From CAYRTV01 sp964505785 (lineage in GTDB: Bacteria; Acidobacteriota; Aminicenantia; Aminicenantales; Aminicenantaceae): DNA of 64,000 bases. A program made the translations under genes and the position numbers. The stretch covers positions 1 through 64,000 of the forward strand of contig CAZDJZ010000008.1 in assembly GCA_964505785.1 (NCBI GenBank), given 5' to 3'. Numbering within the stretch: the stretch's first letter is position 1; every line of letters begins with the position of its first letter. Of the stretch, positions 16,619 through 24,070 are shown piece by piece. The notes under the pieces were generated by a model. That model had not been told where the DNA came from. It worked only from the letters and a program-made list of their open reading frames with translations, and did not search any database.

Positions 16619-16942
16619 ATGCCAGGAGGAGATCGCACAGGACCTTGGGGCCGAGGCCCCGGAACAGGAAGAGGTTTTGGATACTGCAGCGGCTACGACC
16701 GGCCCGGTTACATGCAGCCGGGATTCGGAGCCGGTATGGGACCCGGCCGGGTTGCCCCTCCATACGGAGGATTTGGACGGGGGCGGGGACGCGGACGCGG
16801 ATTCCGCCGATTTGCTTCCTACTATCCAATGCCTTACGCTGATTATCCCGGACCCGGAGCATATCCAGGTTATTCTCCGCCTCCCAGTGGCCCGGAACAG
16901 GAGCAGGAACAGCCGAAAGACCGTTCTGCCAAAAAAAATTGA
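16619..16942 (+). CDS. DUF5320-type Gly-rich protein, lacking the coiled-coil tail
   Basis: ATG 16619 is chosen for AAGGAGGTGA just upstream; the frame is open further but that part lies inside the regulator gene. The 107-residue protein starts MPGGDRTGPWGRGPGTGRGF, the DUF5320 signature, and has Gly/Arg and Pro/Tyr-rich low-complexity sequence with a single Cys (GYCSG). Relatives normally end in a short coiled coil; here the frame stops after Glu/Gln-rich residues, 36 bp before an R4 repeat. Such proteins regularly accompany NifX/ORP genes; their function is unknown. Confidence 0.8.
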   Translation: MPGGDRTGPWGRGPGTGRGFGYCSGYDRPGYMQPGFGAGMGPGRVAPPYGGFGRGRGRGRGFRRFASYYPMPYADYPGPGAYPGYSPPPSGPEQEQEQPKDRSAKKN

Positions 16943-16977
16943 TGAAAGTCTCATATTGAACTGCCGTAATGAATAAG

Positions 16978-17121
16978 GACCATGTTCAAGCCGGCCCGTA
17001 TGAAGGCCGAGCGGGCATGTTTTCTGAGGAGCAAGGCCGGAATTGGAGCAGATGTCCTCGCTGGGGACAAACGCGCGGCGGCGGGACATGGCCCTTATTT
17101 ATTACTATGCGGAATCGATTT
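16978..17121 (+). repeat. R4 repeat, copy 1
   Basis: A sequence of about 140 bp (CATGTTCAAGCCGGCC..., AGGCCGAGCGGGCA, ATGTCCTCGCTGGGGACA, GGAATCGATT) that recurs inverted at 48785-48931 and in part at 19714-19780. It fills the gap before the 17143 gene and ends 22 bases before its start codon. It has no convincing coding frame. Confidence 0.65.
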
Positions 17122-17142
17122 GGAAACTAAAAGGAGGAAGCA

Positions 17143-17505
17143 ATGCGCAACAGACATCGCCGGCTCTATTACATGACCGGCCTTCCCGGCTGGATGCGGT
17201 TCGGTTATTCACCGGGCTGGGTAGGGCGCAGTTCCACCAGCTTGGGTCCGGCCGCACAATACTTAATGACCGGAACCTGGCCTACCCCCCAGATGGCAAC
17301 TGCCTGGCAGCAGGGAGCCGTCCCCTATTATGAACAAGATGGTTTTCCGCTCCCGGGAATGCCGACGCCCTATGATCCATGGGGAGTAGCGCCGCTTACC
17401 CCGGAACAGGAGCTGCAGTGCCTGTATACCCAAGCGGAATGGCTGGAAGATGAACTGTCGGGAATTGAAAAACGAATTCAAGAAATAAAAGGAGATAAAT
17501 CATGA
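17143..17505 (+). CDS. DUF5320-like protein with C-terminal coiled coil
   Basis: A 120-residue product preceded by AAAGGAGGAAGCA. The Pro/Gly/Trp-rich body (GLPGWMRFGYSPGWVG) leads to TPEQELQCLYTQAEWLEDEL and a short coiled coil ending KRIQEIKGDKS. This is the tail type of DUF5320 proteins and of the C-terminus of the next gene, which it overlaps by four bases. No enzymatic motif is visible. It may be a small scaffold or chaperone for the NifX-type proteins; that is inference. Confidence 0.75.
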   Translation: MRNRHRRLYYMTGLPGWMRFGYSPGWVGRSSTSLGPAAQYLMTGTWPTPQMATAWQQGAVPYYEQDGFPLPGMPTPYDPWGVAPLTPEQELQCLYTQAEWLEDELSGIEKRIQEIKGDKS

Positions 17506-18059
17506 TTATTGCTGTCACAGCTTCGAAGCCGGATCTCAGCAGCCCTGTTGACCCCCGGTTCGGCCGGGCCCCGTTTTTCTTAATCGTGAATTCCGATACG
17601 ATGGAGTTCGAAGCGGAAGAAAATTCCAATCTAAATGCAGCCAGCGGCGCCGGCATCCAGTCGGCACAGATGATCACCGGCAAAAAAGCCGAAGCATTAC
17701 TGACCGGAAGCTGCGGACCCAATGCCTTTCAAACACTTCAGGCAGCTGGCGTCAATGTTGTTACCGGTGTAACCGGAACCGTTGAGGAAGCCGTCAAAGC
17801 GTATGCCTCCGGCCGATATCAAACCACATCTCAGCCTAACGTGCCTTCTCATTTTGGCATGCCGCAGGGACCCGGCGGATTCAGCGGAAGCGGAAGGGGA
17901 CGCGGAATAGGAATGGGTGCAGGAACCGGCCGTAAAGGCGTTTTCCAACCGCCGCCGCAAATGACGCCACAGAATGAATTGGAACTTCTCAAGCAGCAAG
18001 CGGAACAATTGCGCCGCCAGCTGAACAGCGTGACAAAAAGAATTGAAGAGCTGGAATAA
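17502..18059 (+). CDS. NifX/NifB-like (dinitrogenase iron-molybdenum cofactor family) domain fused to a DUF5320-like tail
   Basis: Residues 1-105 form the NifX/ORP-type cofactor-binding domain (DPRFGRAPFFLIV, GAGIQSAQMI, SCGPNAFQTLQAAGVNVVTGV). Residues 105-150 are Gly/Arg-rich like the upstream DUF5320 proteins. Residues 155-185 are a coiled coil ending QLNSVTKRIEELE. The protein is thus a fusion of the two partner families of this region. Family members bind Mo-Fe-S or Mo-Cu-S clusters. The only Cys, in the SCGPN motif, is a candidate ligand. Confidence 0.87.
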   Translation: MIIAVTASKPDLSSPVDPRFGRAPFFLIVNSDTMEFEAEENSNLNAASGAGIQSAQMITGKKAEALLTGSCGPNAFQTLQAAGVNVVTGVTGTVEEAVKAYASGRYQTTSQPNVPSHFGMPQGPGGFSGSGRGRGIGMGAGTGRKGVFQPPPQMTPQNELELLKQQAEQLRRQLNSVTKRIEELE

Positions 18060-18126
18060 AATTCTTGCATCGCATTGAAAATAAAATAATAATAAAAATA
18101 CCAAGCAAACGCTCAAGGAGAACACC

Positions 18127-18834
18127 ATGAAAATAGCTGTTTCAACTGAAGCCGGGAATGTGGCCGCTCATTTCGGCCGCTGTTCCGCTTATACTTTATT
18201 TGACGTCCAAGATGGAAACATCACCAGCAAAGAAGAAATCGCGAATCCTGGACACCAGCCGGGATTTCTTCCTCGATTTCTTTCCCAAAAAGGGGTGGAT
18301 ATCGTCATCGCCGGGGGTATGGGCCCGCGGGCACAAAACTTGTTTCATCAAAACAACATTCAAACCATTATCGGAGTTCAAGGTCCGGTTGATGAGGTGA
18401 TTGATGTCTATCTGAAAGGCGAATTAGAGCCAGGGGAAGACCTTTGTAACCATGGCCGGGGTGGAGCGAATGGGCACCATAAAGAGCACCATCATGGTTC
18501 TGAGCTGCCGGTTCAGGGGAAAGTCATCGGACTCACTGCAAAAGGACCGGGACTAGAGTCGGATATCGACCCCAATTTCGGCCGGGCTCCTTATTTTCTG
18601 ATCTTTAACGTCCAGACAAACCAAACCGAATCATTTGAAAATCCCAGCCGGGAAGCCACCCAAGGGGCCGGCATTCAATCAGCCCGCTTTTTTACCGACA
18701 GGAAAATCGATGTTCTTTTAACCGGTCAAATCGGCCCTAATGCCGAAGAGGTCCTGCAATCCGCCGGAATCCAAATCATCACCGGAGTCCAAGGCCAGGC
18801 AGGCGCTGCTATACATTCCATCATGAAAGGATAA
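18127..18834 (+). CDS. Tandem NifX-type protein with His-rich linker
   Basis: Two NifX/ORP-like domains in one 235-residue chain. Domain 1 (1-105) has AAHFGRCSAYTLFDV and GGMGPRAQNLF. Domain 2 (about 133-235) has DPNFGRAPYFLIF, GAGIQSARFF and GQIGPNAEEVLQSAG. They are joined by a linker with NHGRGG and HHKEHHHGS. Domain 2 is the closer match to the single domain of the preceding gene. The His cluster could hold metal ions. AAGGAG lies upstream, and the Mrp gene follows after four bases. Cofactor carriage or assembly is inferred. Confidence 0.87.
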   Translation: MKIAVSTEAGNVAAHFGRCSAYTLFDVQDGNITSKEEIANPGHQPGFLPRFLSQKGVDIVIAGGMGPRAQNLFHQNNIQTIIGVQGPVDEVIDVYLKGELEPGEDLCNHGRGGANGHHKEHHHGSELPVQGKVIGLTAKGPGLESDIDPNFGRAPYFLIFNVQTNQTESFENPSREATQGAGIQSARFFTDRKIDVLLTGQIGPNAEEVLQSAGIQIITGVQGQAGAAIHSIMKG

Positions 18835-18838
18835 ACCC

Positions 18839-19636
18839 ATGGCCCAAGATGAAGCCAAAGCCAAAGTCGAGAAAGCTCTTAAAAGGATTAAAAACCGCCT
18901 GCTGGTTTTCAGCGGCAAAGGCGGAGTCGGAAAAAGCACAGTGGCCGCCAATCTGGCGCTGGCTTTCGCAAGCAAGAATAAAAAGGTCGGGCTGCTGGAT
19001 GTGGATATCCACGGCCCCAATCTGGCCAAGATGATGGGGGTTGAAAAAAAACGGATCGAAGCCGGCCCTGAAGGAATCAAGCCTGTACCGGTGCGCGAGA
19101 ACCTGACTCTCATTTCCATGTCGTTTCTGCTTCAGGATCCGGATATGCCGGTGATTTGGCGGGGTCCTATGAAAATGAAAGCCATTCAGCAGCTCATCGG
19201 CGATGTAGCATGGGGGGATTTGGACTGGCTGGTGATCGATTCGCCTCCCGGTACCGGAGACGAGCCGCTTTCAGTCGCCCAACTGATCCCTGCAACCGGA
19301 GCAGTGGTGGTCACCACTCCCCAGGAAGTTTCTATTATGGACTCCCGCAAAGCCGTTGGATTCGCGCGTAAGCTGGAGCTTAATATTTACGGTATCATAG
19401 AAAACATGAGCGGGATGGTATGCCCTCACTGTGGAAAAGAGATTGACCTTTTTAAAGAAGGCGGCGGTAAAAAGGCTGCGCAAGAAGTCGGTGTCCCCTT
19501 TTTAGGGGGGGTCCCTCTGGATCCAAGGATTGTAGCACTAGGAGATGAAGGTAAATCATTTCTGGATGCTTTTCCCGATTCAAAAGCCAGCAAGGCATTT
19601 ATGAAAATTGTGGATAAAATTATCGAGCATAAATGA
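18839..19636 (+). CDS. mrp: Mrp/NBP35-family Fe-S carrier ATPase
   Basis: A 265-residue P-loop ATPase that carries and transfers Fe-S clusters. It has the deviant Walker A FSGKGGVGKST, DVDIHGPN, SPPGTGDE and a C-terminal MVCPHCG whose CxxC bridges a cluster at the dimer interface. It has no N-terminal DUF59 domain. It is linked by four bases to the tandem NifX gene, the arrangement found in many ORP-type operons, and probably loads or handles their clusters. Confidence 0.93.
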   Translation: MAQDEAKAKVEKALKRIKNRLLVFSGKGGVGKSTVAANLALAFASKNKKVGLLDVDIHGPNLAKMMGVEKKRIEAGPEGIKPVPVRENLTLISMSFLLQDPDMPVIWRGPMKMKAIQQLIGDVAWGDLDWLVIDSPPGTGDEPLSVAQLIPATGAVVVTTPQEVSIMDSRKAVGFARKLELNIYGIIENMSGMVCPHCGKEIDLFKEGGGKKAAQEVGVPFLGGVPLDPRIVALGDEGKSFLDAFPDSKASKAFMKIVDKIIEHK

Positions 19637-19641
19637 AATCA

Positions 19642-19785
19642 ATGTCATTCCGGGAAGCACAGCGAGGAGACAGTCCCAATTCATTCTGCGAAGCAGTCTG
19701 AGATTGCTGCGCGGCCTGGAGACAGACGCGTGATGGCGGAATATGGGCCTTATACATTGCCGCGATGAATCGATTTTAAAGGATT
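19642..19785 (+). repeat. R2 element followed by partial R4 repeat
   Basis: After the mrp stop, an R2-like stretch begins ATGTCATTCCGGGAAG and runs to about 19712. From 19714 the sequence matches the end of R4 (GGAGACAGACGCG, ATGGCGGAATATGGGCC, AATCGATTT). As with copy 1, the R4 end lies a short distance before a start codon, here that of the CGGC gene. Confidence 0.55.
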
Positions 19786-19805
19786 AGATTGGAAGGATTA
19801 ATAAA

Positions 19806-20249
19806 ATGACAAAAGTAGGCATTATTATTTGCGGAAGATATCAAAGCTGCGGCGGGGGCAAGTGCCTGCGGTCGCTAAGGGAGCGGACTGGAGGGTTCGC
19901 CCGGTATTCCAAGGATGAAGACGTGGAATTGGTCGGATATTCCTATTGCGGCGGATGCCCGGGCGGCAATATTGAATACGTTCCGGAAGAAATGATCAAA
20001 AACGGAGCGGACGTTATTCATCTCGCCACCGGCCTCGTGGTGGGCTATCCACCCTGCCCCCGAATCCGACATTTCAAACAGTTTATCGAAGAAAGGTATA
20101 AAGTCCCGGTTGTTATAGGCACCCATCCTATCCCCCTAAAATACCTGGAAGTTCACCAGAACCTTCCTTTCTGGGGCAATATGAAGATGGAAGAACTCGC
20201 CGGGGAGTTGATGGAAGAAGATCGCTCTATCATGGAGGACTATAATTAA
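19806..20249 (+). CDS. CGGC-domain protein
   Basis: A 147-residue protein of the CGGC family (a predicted metal-binding domain of anaerobes), with CGRYQSCGGGKC near the start, YSYCGGCPGGN in the middle and GYPPCPRIRHFKQFIEE. The Cys pattern suits metal or Fe-S binding. The start is ATG 19806 with GGAAGGA upstream. It lies after mrp within the metal-cluster region. The precise role is unknown. Confidence 0.85.
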   Translation: MTKVGIIICGRYQSCGGGKCLRSLRERTGGFARYSKDEDVELVGYSYCGGCPGGNIEYVPEEMIKNGADVIHLATGLVVGYPPCPRIRHFKQFIEERYKVPVVIGTHPIPLKYLEVHQNLPFWGNMKMEELAGELMEEDRSIMEDYN

Positions 20250-20452
20250 AGAATTGCAGGTGACCGGATATTTCACATGGGATCCTGAGGCTTGCGGCAG
20301 CAGGCCGTGAGGATCTTATGCTGCTTCGTTATGCTCGCTTAGCTCGCGTTTATTGCGTTATTGCGTTCGCAGCGGTCCTTGAGTCTATTCGGTTTGTTGC
20401 AACAGCTTGCTGCACAATTGTTCATTGCAATTTTTCTCGATATGTTTTTTAG

Positions 20453-20705
20453 CCTGGATTATTCACGGGCCGAGATTGCCGCAGATTTCGTATCGCGGCG
20501 AGGAAGTCGTGGTACTTCACTACGGCGAGCTGCAAACCGGAAGATGCGGTGAGATTCGGATCGCTCGGAGGGGTGAAAAATTGCGATTAAAATATAAATC
20601 TGCAAATGAATAACTTTCAATTTGAACTTTCAATAAAAATCATGTTAATCGCTGATAAAAAAGAGATTGCAAAAACATCGCAATTTTTTTTATGACTAAT
20701 TCAGG
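20453..20705 (-). repeat. R1 element, inverted
   Basis: The 20250-20825 gap has no gene. It holds an R2 left half (ATCCTGAGGCTTGCGGCAGCAGG, from about 20283), then a full R1 copy in reverse orientation with ends CCTGGATTATTCA and TGACTAATTCAGG, including the conserved AACTTTCAATTTGAACTTTCAATAA core of the AT arm. An R2 right half with CCTTCGGGCGCTTACACGCCC follows near 20740-20783. Confidence 0.78.
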
Positions 20706-20825
20706 TTAGATTTGAGTTTTAAGATATGCGGAGCAGCTTGGAGTCCTTCGGGCGCTTACACGCCCTCAGGATAACTATGCTTTGTCATTTTTTAAGTCAT
20801 AATTTAGGATGAAAGGAGAGATGCG

Positions 20826-21005
20826 ATGCCAGGACAAGGACGAGGCCAAGGCGGCGGCGGACGCGGCCGGCAGCCGGGCGGACGCGGTATGGGGCCAGGC
20901 GGCGACTGTGTCTGTTCCAATTGCGGGCATAGAGTTCCCCACCAGCAGGGTGTTCCCTGCAATGAAAGAACCTGTCCGAAATGCGGCGCCAAAATGACCC
21001 GCTGA
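20826..21005 (+). CDS. Small Gly-rich protein with C-terminal Cys (zinc-ribbon-like) domain
   Basis: A 59-residue gene with AAAGGAG seven bases before ATG 20826. Residues 1-26 are Gly/Arg-rich and begin MPGQGRGQGG, like the DUF5320 proteins. Residues 27-59 carry six cysteines at 28, 30, 33, 45, 50 and 53 (CVCSNCGH, VPCNERTCPKCG). Two CxxC pairs suggest a rubredoxin-like or zinc-ribbon metal site. Small proteins of this type are common beside NifX/ORP genes in anaerobes. R1 elements lie on both sides. Confidence 0.8.
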   Translation: MPGQGRGQGGGGRGRQPGGRGMGPGGDCVCSNCGHRVPHQQGVPCNERTCPKCGAKMTR

Positions 21006-21028
21006 ACTTTGGAGGTATAATCGTTTAG

Positions 21029-21136
21029 CCTGGATTATTCTCAGGTTGAGATTGGTGAAGATGCGGTGAGATTCAGCCCGCCCGAAGGGGTGAAAAACTG
21101 CAAAAACATCGCAATTTTTTATATGAATAATCCAGG
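21029..21136 (-). repeat. Short, internally deleted R1 element
   Basis: A 108 bp R1 copy with near-perfect ends CCTGGATTATTC and GAATAATCCAGG. Most of both arms is gone, but the CCGCCCGAAGGGG joint and the ATCGCAATTTTTT end remain. The rest of the 21006-21286 gap holds an R2 right half (TTGAGATCCTTCGCCGC, near 21190) and the TTG-start gene leader. Confidence 0.75.
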
Positions 21137-21286
21137 TTAGAATAAAAACTGCTGTATAATGAACAAAACAGTTCCTGAAAAGCGAAGCAGCTTGAGATCC
21201 TTCGCCGCTGCGTTCTTCAGGATAATAGTGTCGTGTTAATTTCGAAACAATAGGTCAGGCTAAGGAAAAAATAAAAGGAGGAAAAT

Positions 21287-22477
21287 TTGAAAGATCATAA
21301 AGAGGCAACTATAGATACCCGGGTTGTTCACGCCGGCCCGGAAAATCTGGACCCCGCATACGGAGGTGTGAGTGTTCCCATCCACCAAACATCCACTTTC
21401 ATTTTTAAAGACGCAAGCCAGGGAGCCGCCCGGTTTGCCGGCGAAGACGACGGCTATATCTATACCCGGATCGGAAATCCCACGATCGATGCCCTGGGAA
21501 TGAGTGTAGCCCAACTTGAAAACGGTTACCGCGGCCTGGCCACATCCAGCGGCATGTCGGCTTTGCTGACTATCCTGATGGCGCTTTTAGACAAAGACAG
21601 CCACATGATCAGCACAGACGCGGTCTATGGTGTATCCCGCATGCTGGTGGAGACTTTTTTTACCAAATTCGGCTTGCAATACGACTATGTGGACACGTCC
21701 GATATACAAAGCATCGAGAACGCCCTGCGGCCCAACACCCGGGTCCTGATGGTGGAGACCCCTGCCAATCCCACCATGCTTGTAACAGATATCCGGGCCT
21801 GTGCCGAACTTGCCAAAGAAAACGGAATCACTCTGGTCGTGGATAACACTTTTGCCAGCCCCGTTCTCCAAAATCCTTTGGACCTGGGAGCTGATATTGT
21901 TTACCACAGTGTGACGAAGTTCATCAACGGCCACAGTGACGTTGTCGGCGGTCTTGTCGTCCCGAAAACTCAGGAGCTGTATGCATCCCTGAAGCAATCT
22001 CTAAGCTATACGGGCGGAAATATGGATCCGCATCAAGCTTGGCTGGTATTGCGCGGACTCAGGACCCTGGCAATGCGGGTTAACCAAAGCCAGAAGAGCG
22101 CATTGAAACTGGCACAGTTCCTGCAGAACCATTCCAAAGTGGAATGGGTCAACTATCCCGGCCTGGAAAGCCACCCCCAGCATGACCTTGCTAAAAAACA
22201 GATGAAAGGATTCGGCGCTTTGTTGTGTTTCGGGCTCAAAGGCGGACTCAAGGCTGGAGAAAAAATGATCAATTCCGTTAAGATCCCCGCCCTGGCGGTT
22301 TCGCTTGGAGGTGTGGAAAGCTTGATTCAGCACCCGGCCAGCATGACCCATGCCGCGGTCCCTAAAAAAGAAAGGGAGAAGGCCGGTATCAGCGATGACC
22401 TTGTCCGGCTTTCCGTCGGCTGTGAAGGATATGAAGACCTGGAAGCCGACATAAAGCAAGCGATTGAACAGACCTAA
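21287..22477 (+). CDS. Cys/Met metabolism PLP-dependent enzyme, gamma-lyase-like
   Basis: A 396-residue fold-type I PLP enzyme. The start is TTG 21287 with AAGGAGG five bases upstream. Y59, R61, Y114, D186, S208 and the PLP lysine K211 fall at the same positions as in Pseudomonas putida methionine gamma-lyase. Residue 116, the specificity Cys of that enzyme, is Val (YGVSR), so true methionine gamma-lyase activity is uncertain. Release of a thiol or sulfide for cluster assembly would suit the neighbours; that is inference. Confidence 0.88.
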   Translation: MKDHKEATIDTRVVHAGPENLDPAYGGVSVPIHQTSTFIFKDASQGAARFAGEDDGYIYTRIGNPTIDALGMSVAQLENGYRGLATSSGMSALLTILMALLDKDSHMISTDAVYGVSRMLVETFFTKFGLQYDYVDTSDIQSIENALRPNTRVLMVETPANPTMLVTDIRACAELAKENGITLVVDNTFASPVLQNPLDLGADIVYHSVTKFINGHSDVVGGLVVPKTQELYASLKQSLSYTGGNMDPHQAWLVLRGLRTLAMRVNQSQKSALKLAQFLQNHSKVEWVNYPGLESHPQHDLAKKQMKGFGALLCFGLKGGLKAGEKMINSVKIPALAVSLGGVESLIQHPASMTHAAVPKKEREKAGISDDLVRLSVGCEGYEDLEADIKQAIEQT

Positions 22478-22478
22478 A

Positions 22479-23204
22479 ATGAACGATTTTCCTGATTTAG
22501 AATTCGATATTGTATTTGACAATCATCCTTATGCCGAAAAGATGAAAACCGGCTGGGGATTTTCCTGTCTGGTTCGAGGGGCGGAAAAAACGATCTTATT
22601 CGATACGGGCAGCGATGGAAAAATCCTGTTGAACAATCTCAATGTCCTCGGTTTTTCTCCGGATGATATCGACACCGTGCTTCTTTCCCATATCCACAAG
22701 GACCACACCGGCGGACTGAATGTGTTGCTGCAGCACAAACCAGGATTGGCGGTTTGGCTGCCGGATTCATTTCCCGATGAGTTCAAAGAATCCGTCGAGC
22801 AAAACAAAGGAAGCGTCCACAGTGTCAGCGGACCGGAAAGCATTTGCCCGGGAGTTCATACCACCGGAGTGATTGACGGGTGGATCCGTGAGCAGAGCCT
22901 GTATGTGGAATCACTTAAGGGTGTCATCCTGATTACAGGCTGCGCCCACCCCAGGATTGTGAAGATCCTGTCTGAGGTTCGCCGTCTGAGCGAAAAGCCA
23001 GTTTATCTGGTTATGGGAGGTTTTCATTTGGCCGGATTCGAAGAAAACGAGGTTCGCTCCATTATTTCATTCTTCAAAGACAACGGCGTGCAGAAAGCCG
23101 GGCCCGCCCATTGTACCGGTGATGAAGCCATCCGGCTTTTTAAGAAAGAATATCAAGCCGGCTTTCTTGACATAGGCGCAGGAAGGAGGGTGACCATCTC
23201 ATGA
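22479..23204 (+). CDS. Metallo-beta-lactamase fold hydrolase, COG1237-like
   Basis: A 241-residue MBL-fold protein with the metal motif SHIHKDHTGGL, later TGCAHPRI, GGFHL and the terminal PAHCTGDEA, as in the COG1237 group (annotated as dihydropterin-linked ribofuranosyl-aminobenzene phosphate synthase). ATG 22479 is used; it follows the upstream stop by one base and has no ribosome site, so it is coupled. A TTG at 22464 would overlap the previous gene. The substrate is unknown. It lies in an operon with the two MinD-ferredoxin ATPases. Confidence 0.87.
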   Translation: MNDFPDLEFDIVFDNHPYAEKMKTGWGFSCLVRGAEKTILFDTGSDGKILLNNLNVLGFSPDDIDTVLLSHIHKDHTGGLNVLLQHKPGLAVWLPDSFPDEFKESVEQNKGSVHSVSGPESICPGVHTTGVIDGWIREQSLYVESLKGVILITGCAHPRIVKILSEVRRLSEKPVYLVMGGFHLAGFEENEVRSIISFFKDNGVQKAGPAHCTGDEAIRLFKKEYQAGFLDIGAGRRVTIS

Positions 23205-24070
23205 TTATTTCTATCGCCAGCGGCAAGGGCGGAACAGGGAAAACAACAGTTGCAGTCAACCTGGCCGTGACCGCGGCCCGCCACCGGGACGTTCATTTCC
23301 TGGATTGCGACGTGGAAGAACCAAACGCTCATATTTTTATTCAACCGGACTTCAATACCGAACAAAGCATCGAGGTTCCGGTTCCGGAAATAGATGACAC
23401 TAAATGCACCTACTGCGGAACCTGTGCCGATATTTGTGAATATAATGCACTGGCCGTAATAAAAGATTCCGTGCTGGTCTTCCCCGAGCTTTGCCACGGC
23501 TGCGGAGGGTGCCGGCTCCTCTGTCCGGAGCAGGCTGTCCGGGAGACCGGAAGAAGCATCGGCATGAAGGAATCGGGGCCTAAGGGCCGCATCCATTTTA
23601 CCCACGGACGGCTCAACATCGGAGAGGCCATGTCTCCGCCGCTTATCCGGGAGGTCAAAAATAACATCCATCCCGGGCAGCTGAATATTATTGACGCACC
23701 ACCGGGCACATCATGCCCCGTCATCGAAGCCATACGCAGCAGTGATTTTTGCATTCTGGTAACGGAGCCCACTCCTTTCGGCTTGCATGACCTTAAATTG
23801 GCGGCCGAAACCGCTTCGATTCTGAATATTCCTGCCGGCGTCGTCATCAACCGGACCGGCATAAACGATTCCGGCGTCATCAATTTCTGCCGCAGCCGGA
23901 ACCTTCCTGTATTGCTGTCCATTCCCTTGGACAAAAAAATCGCCGAAGCCTATTCCCGGGGAGAGATTTTGGTCGATGTTCTCCCTTCACTTGAACAGTC
24001 CTTCCTTCATCTCTACAAGCGGCTTGAGGCGATTTTATCCGAAATCACACCGCGGGAGGAACGGGCATGA
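23201..24070 (+). CDS. MinD-family ATPase with inserted 2x[4Fe-4S] domain (first)
   Basis: A 289-residue P-loop ATPase with deviant Walker A SGKGGTGKTT (7-16). Between the ATPase strands a bacterial-ferredoxin insert carries CTYCGTCADIC and CHGCGGCRLLCP, enough for two [4Fe-4S] clusters. DAPPGTSCP is the Walker B/A-prime region. Such pairs are hallmarks of ORP-type operons, where they associate with the NifX-type protein. A good GGAGG lies upstream and an ATGA overlap leads to the second copy. Confidence 0.93.
   Translation: MIISIASGKGGTGKTTVAVNLAVTAARHRDVHFLDCDVEEPNAHIFIQPDFNTEQSIEVPVPEIDDTKCTYCGTCADICEYNALAVIKDSVLVFPELCHGCGGCRLLCPEQAVRETGRSIGMKESGPKGRIHFTHGRLNIGEAMSPPLIREVKNNIHPGQLNIIDAPPGTSCPVIEAIRSSDFCILVTEPTPFGLHDLKLAAETASILNIPAGVVINRTGINDSGVINFCRSRNLPVLLSIPLDKKIAEAYSRGEILVDVLPSLEQSFLHLYKRLEAILSEITPREERA

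Noticed and set aside
16982..17176. 64-codon frame before the 17143 gene
   Set aside because: It consists mostly of R4 repeat sequence that also occurs inverted at 48785-48931 with a different length, so coding is unlikely.
20453..20705. R1 as integron attC sites
   Set aside because: No integrase, no gene-cassette order and no attC core-site sequences were found; terminal repeats plus two internal arms do not match attC layout.
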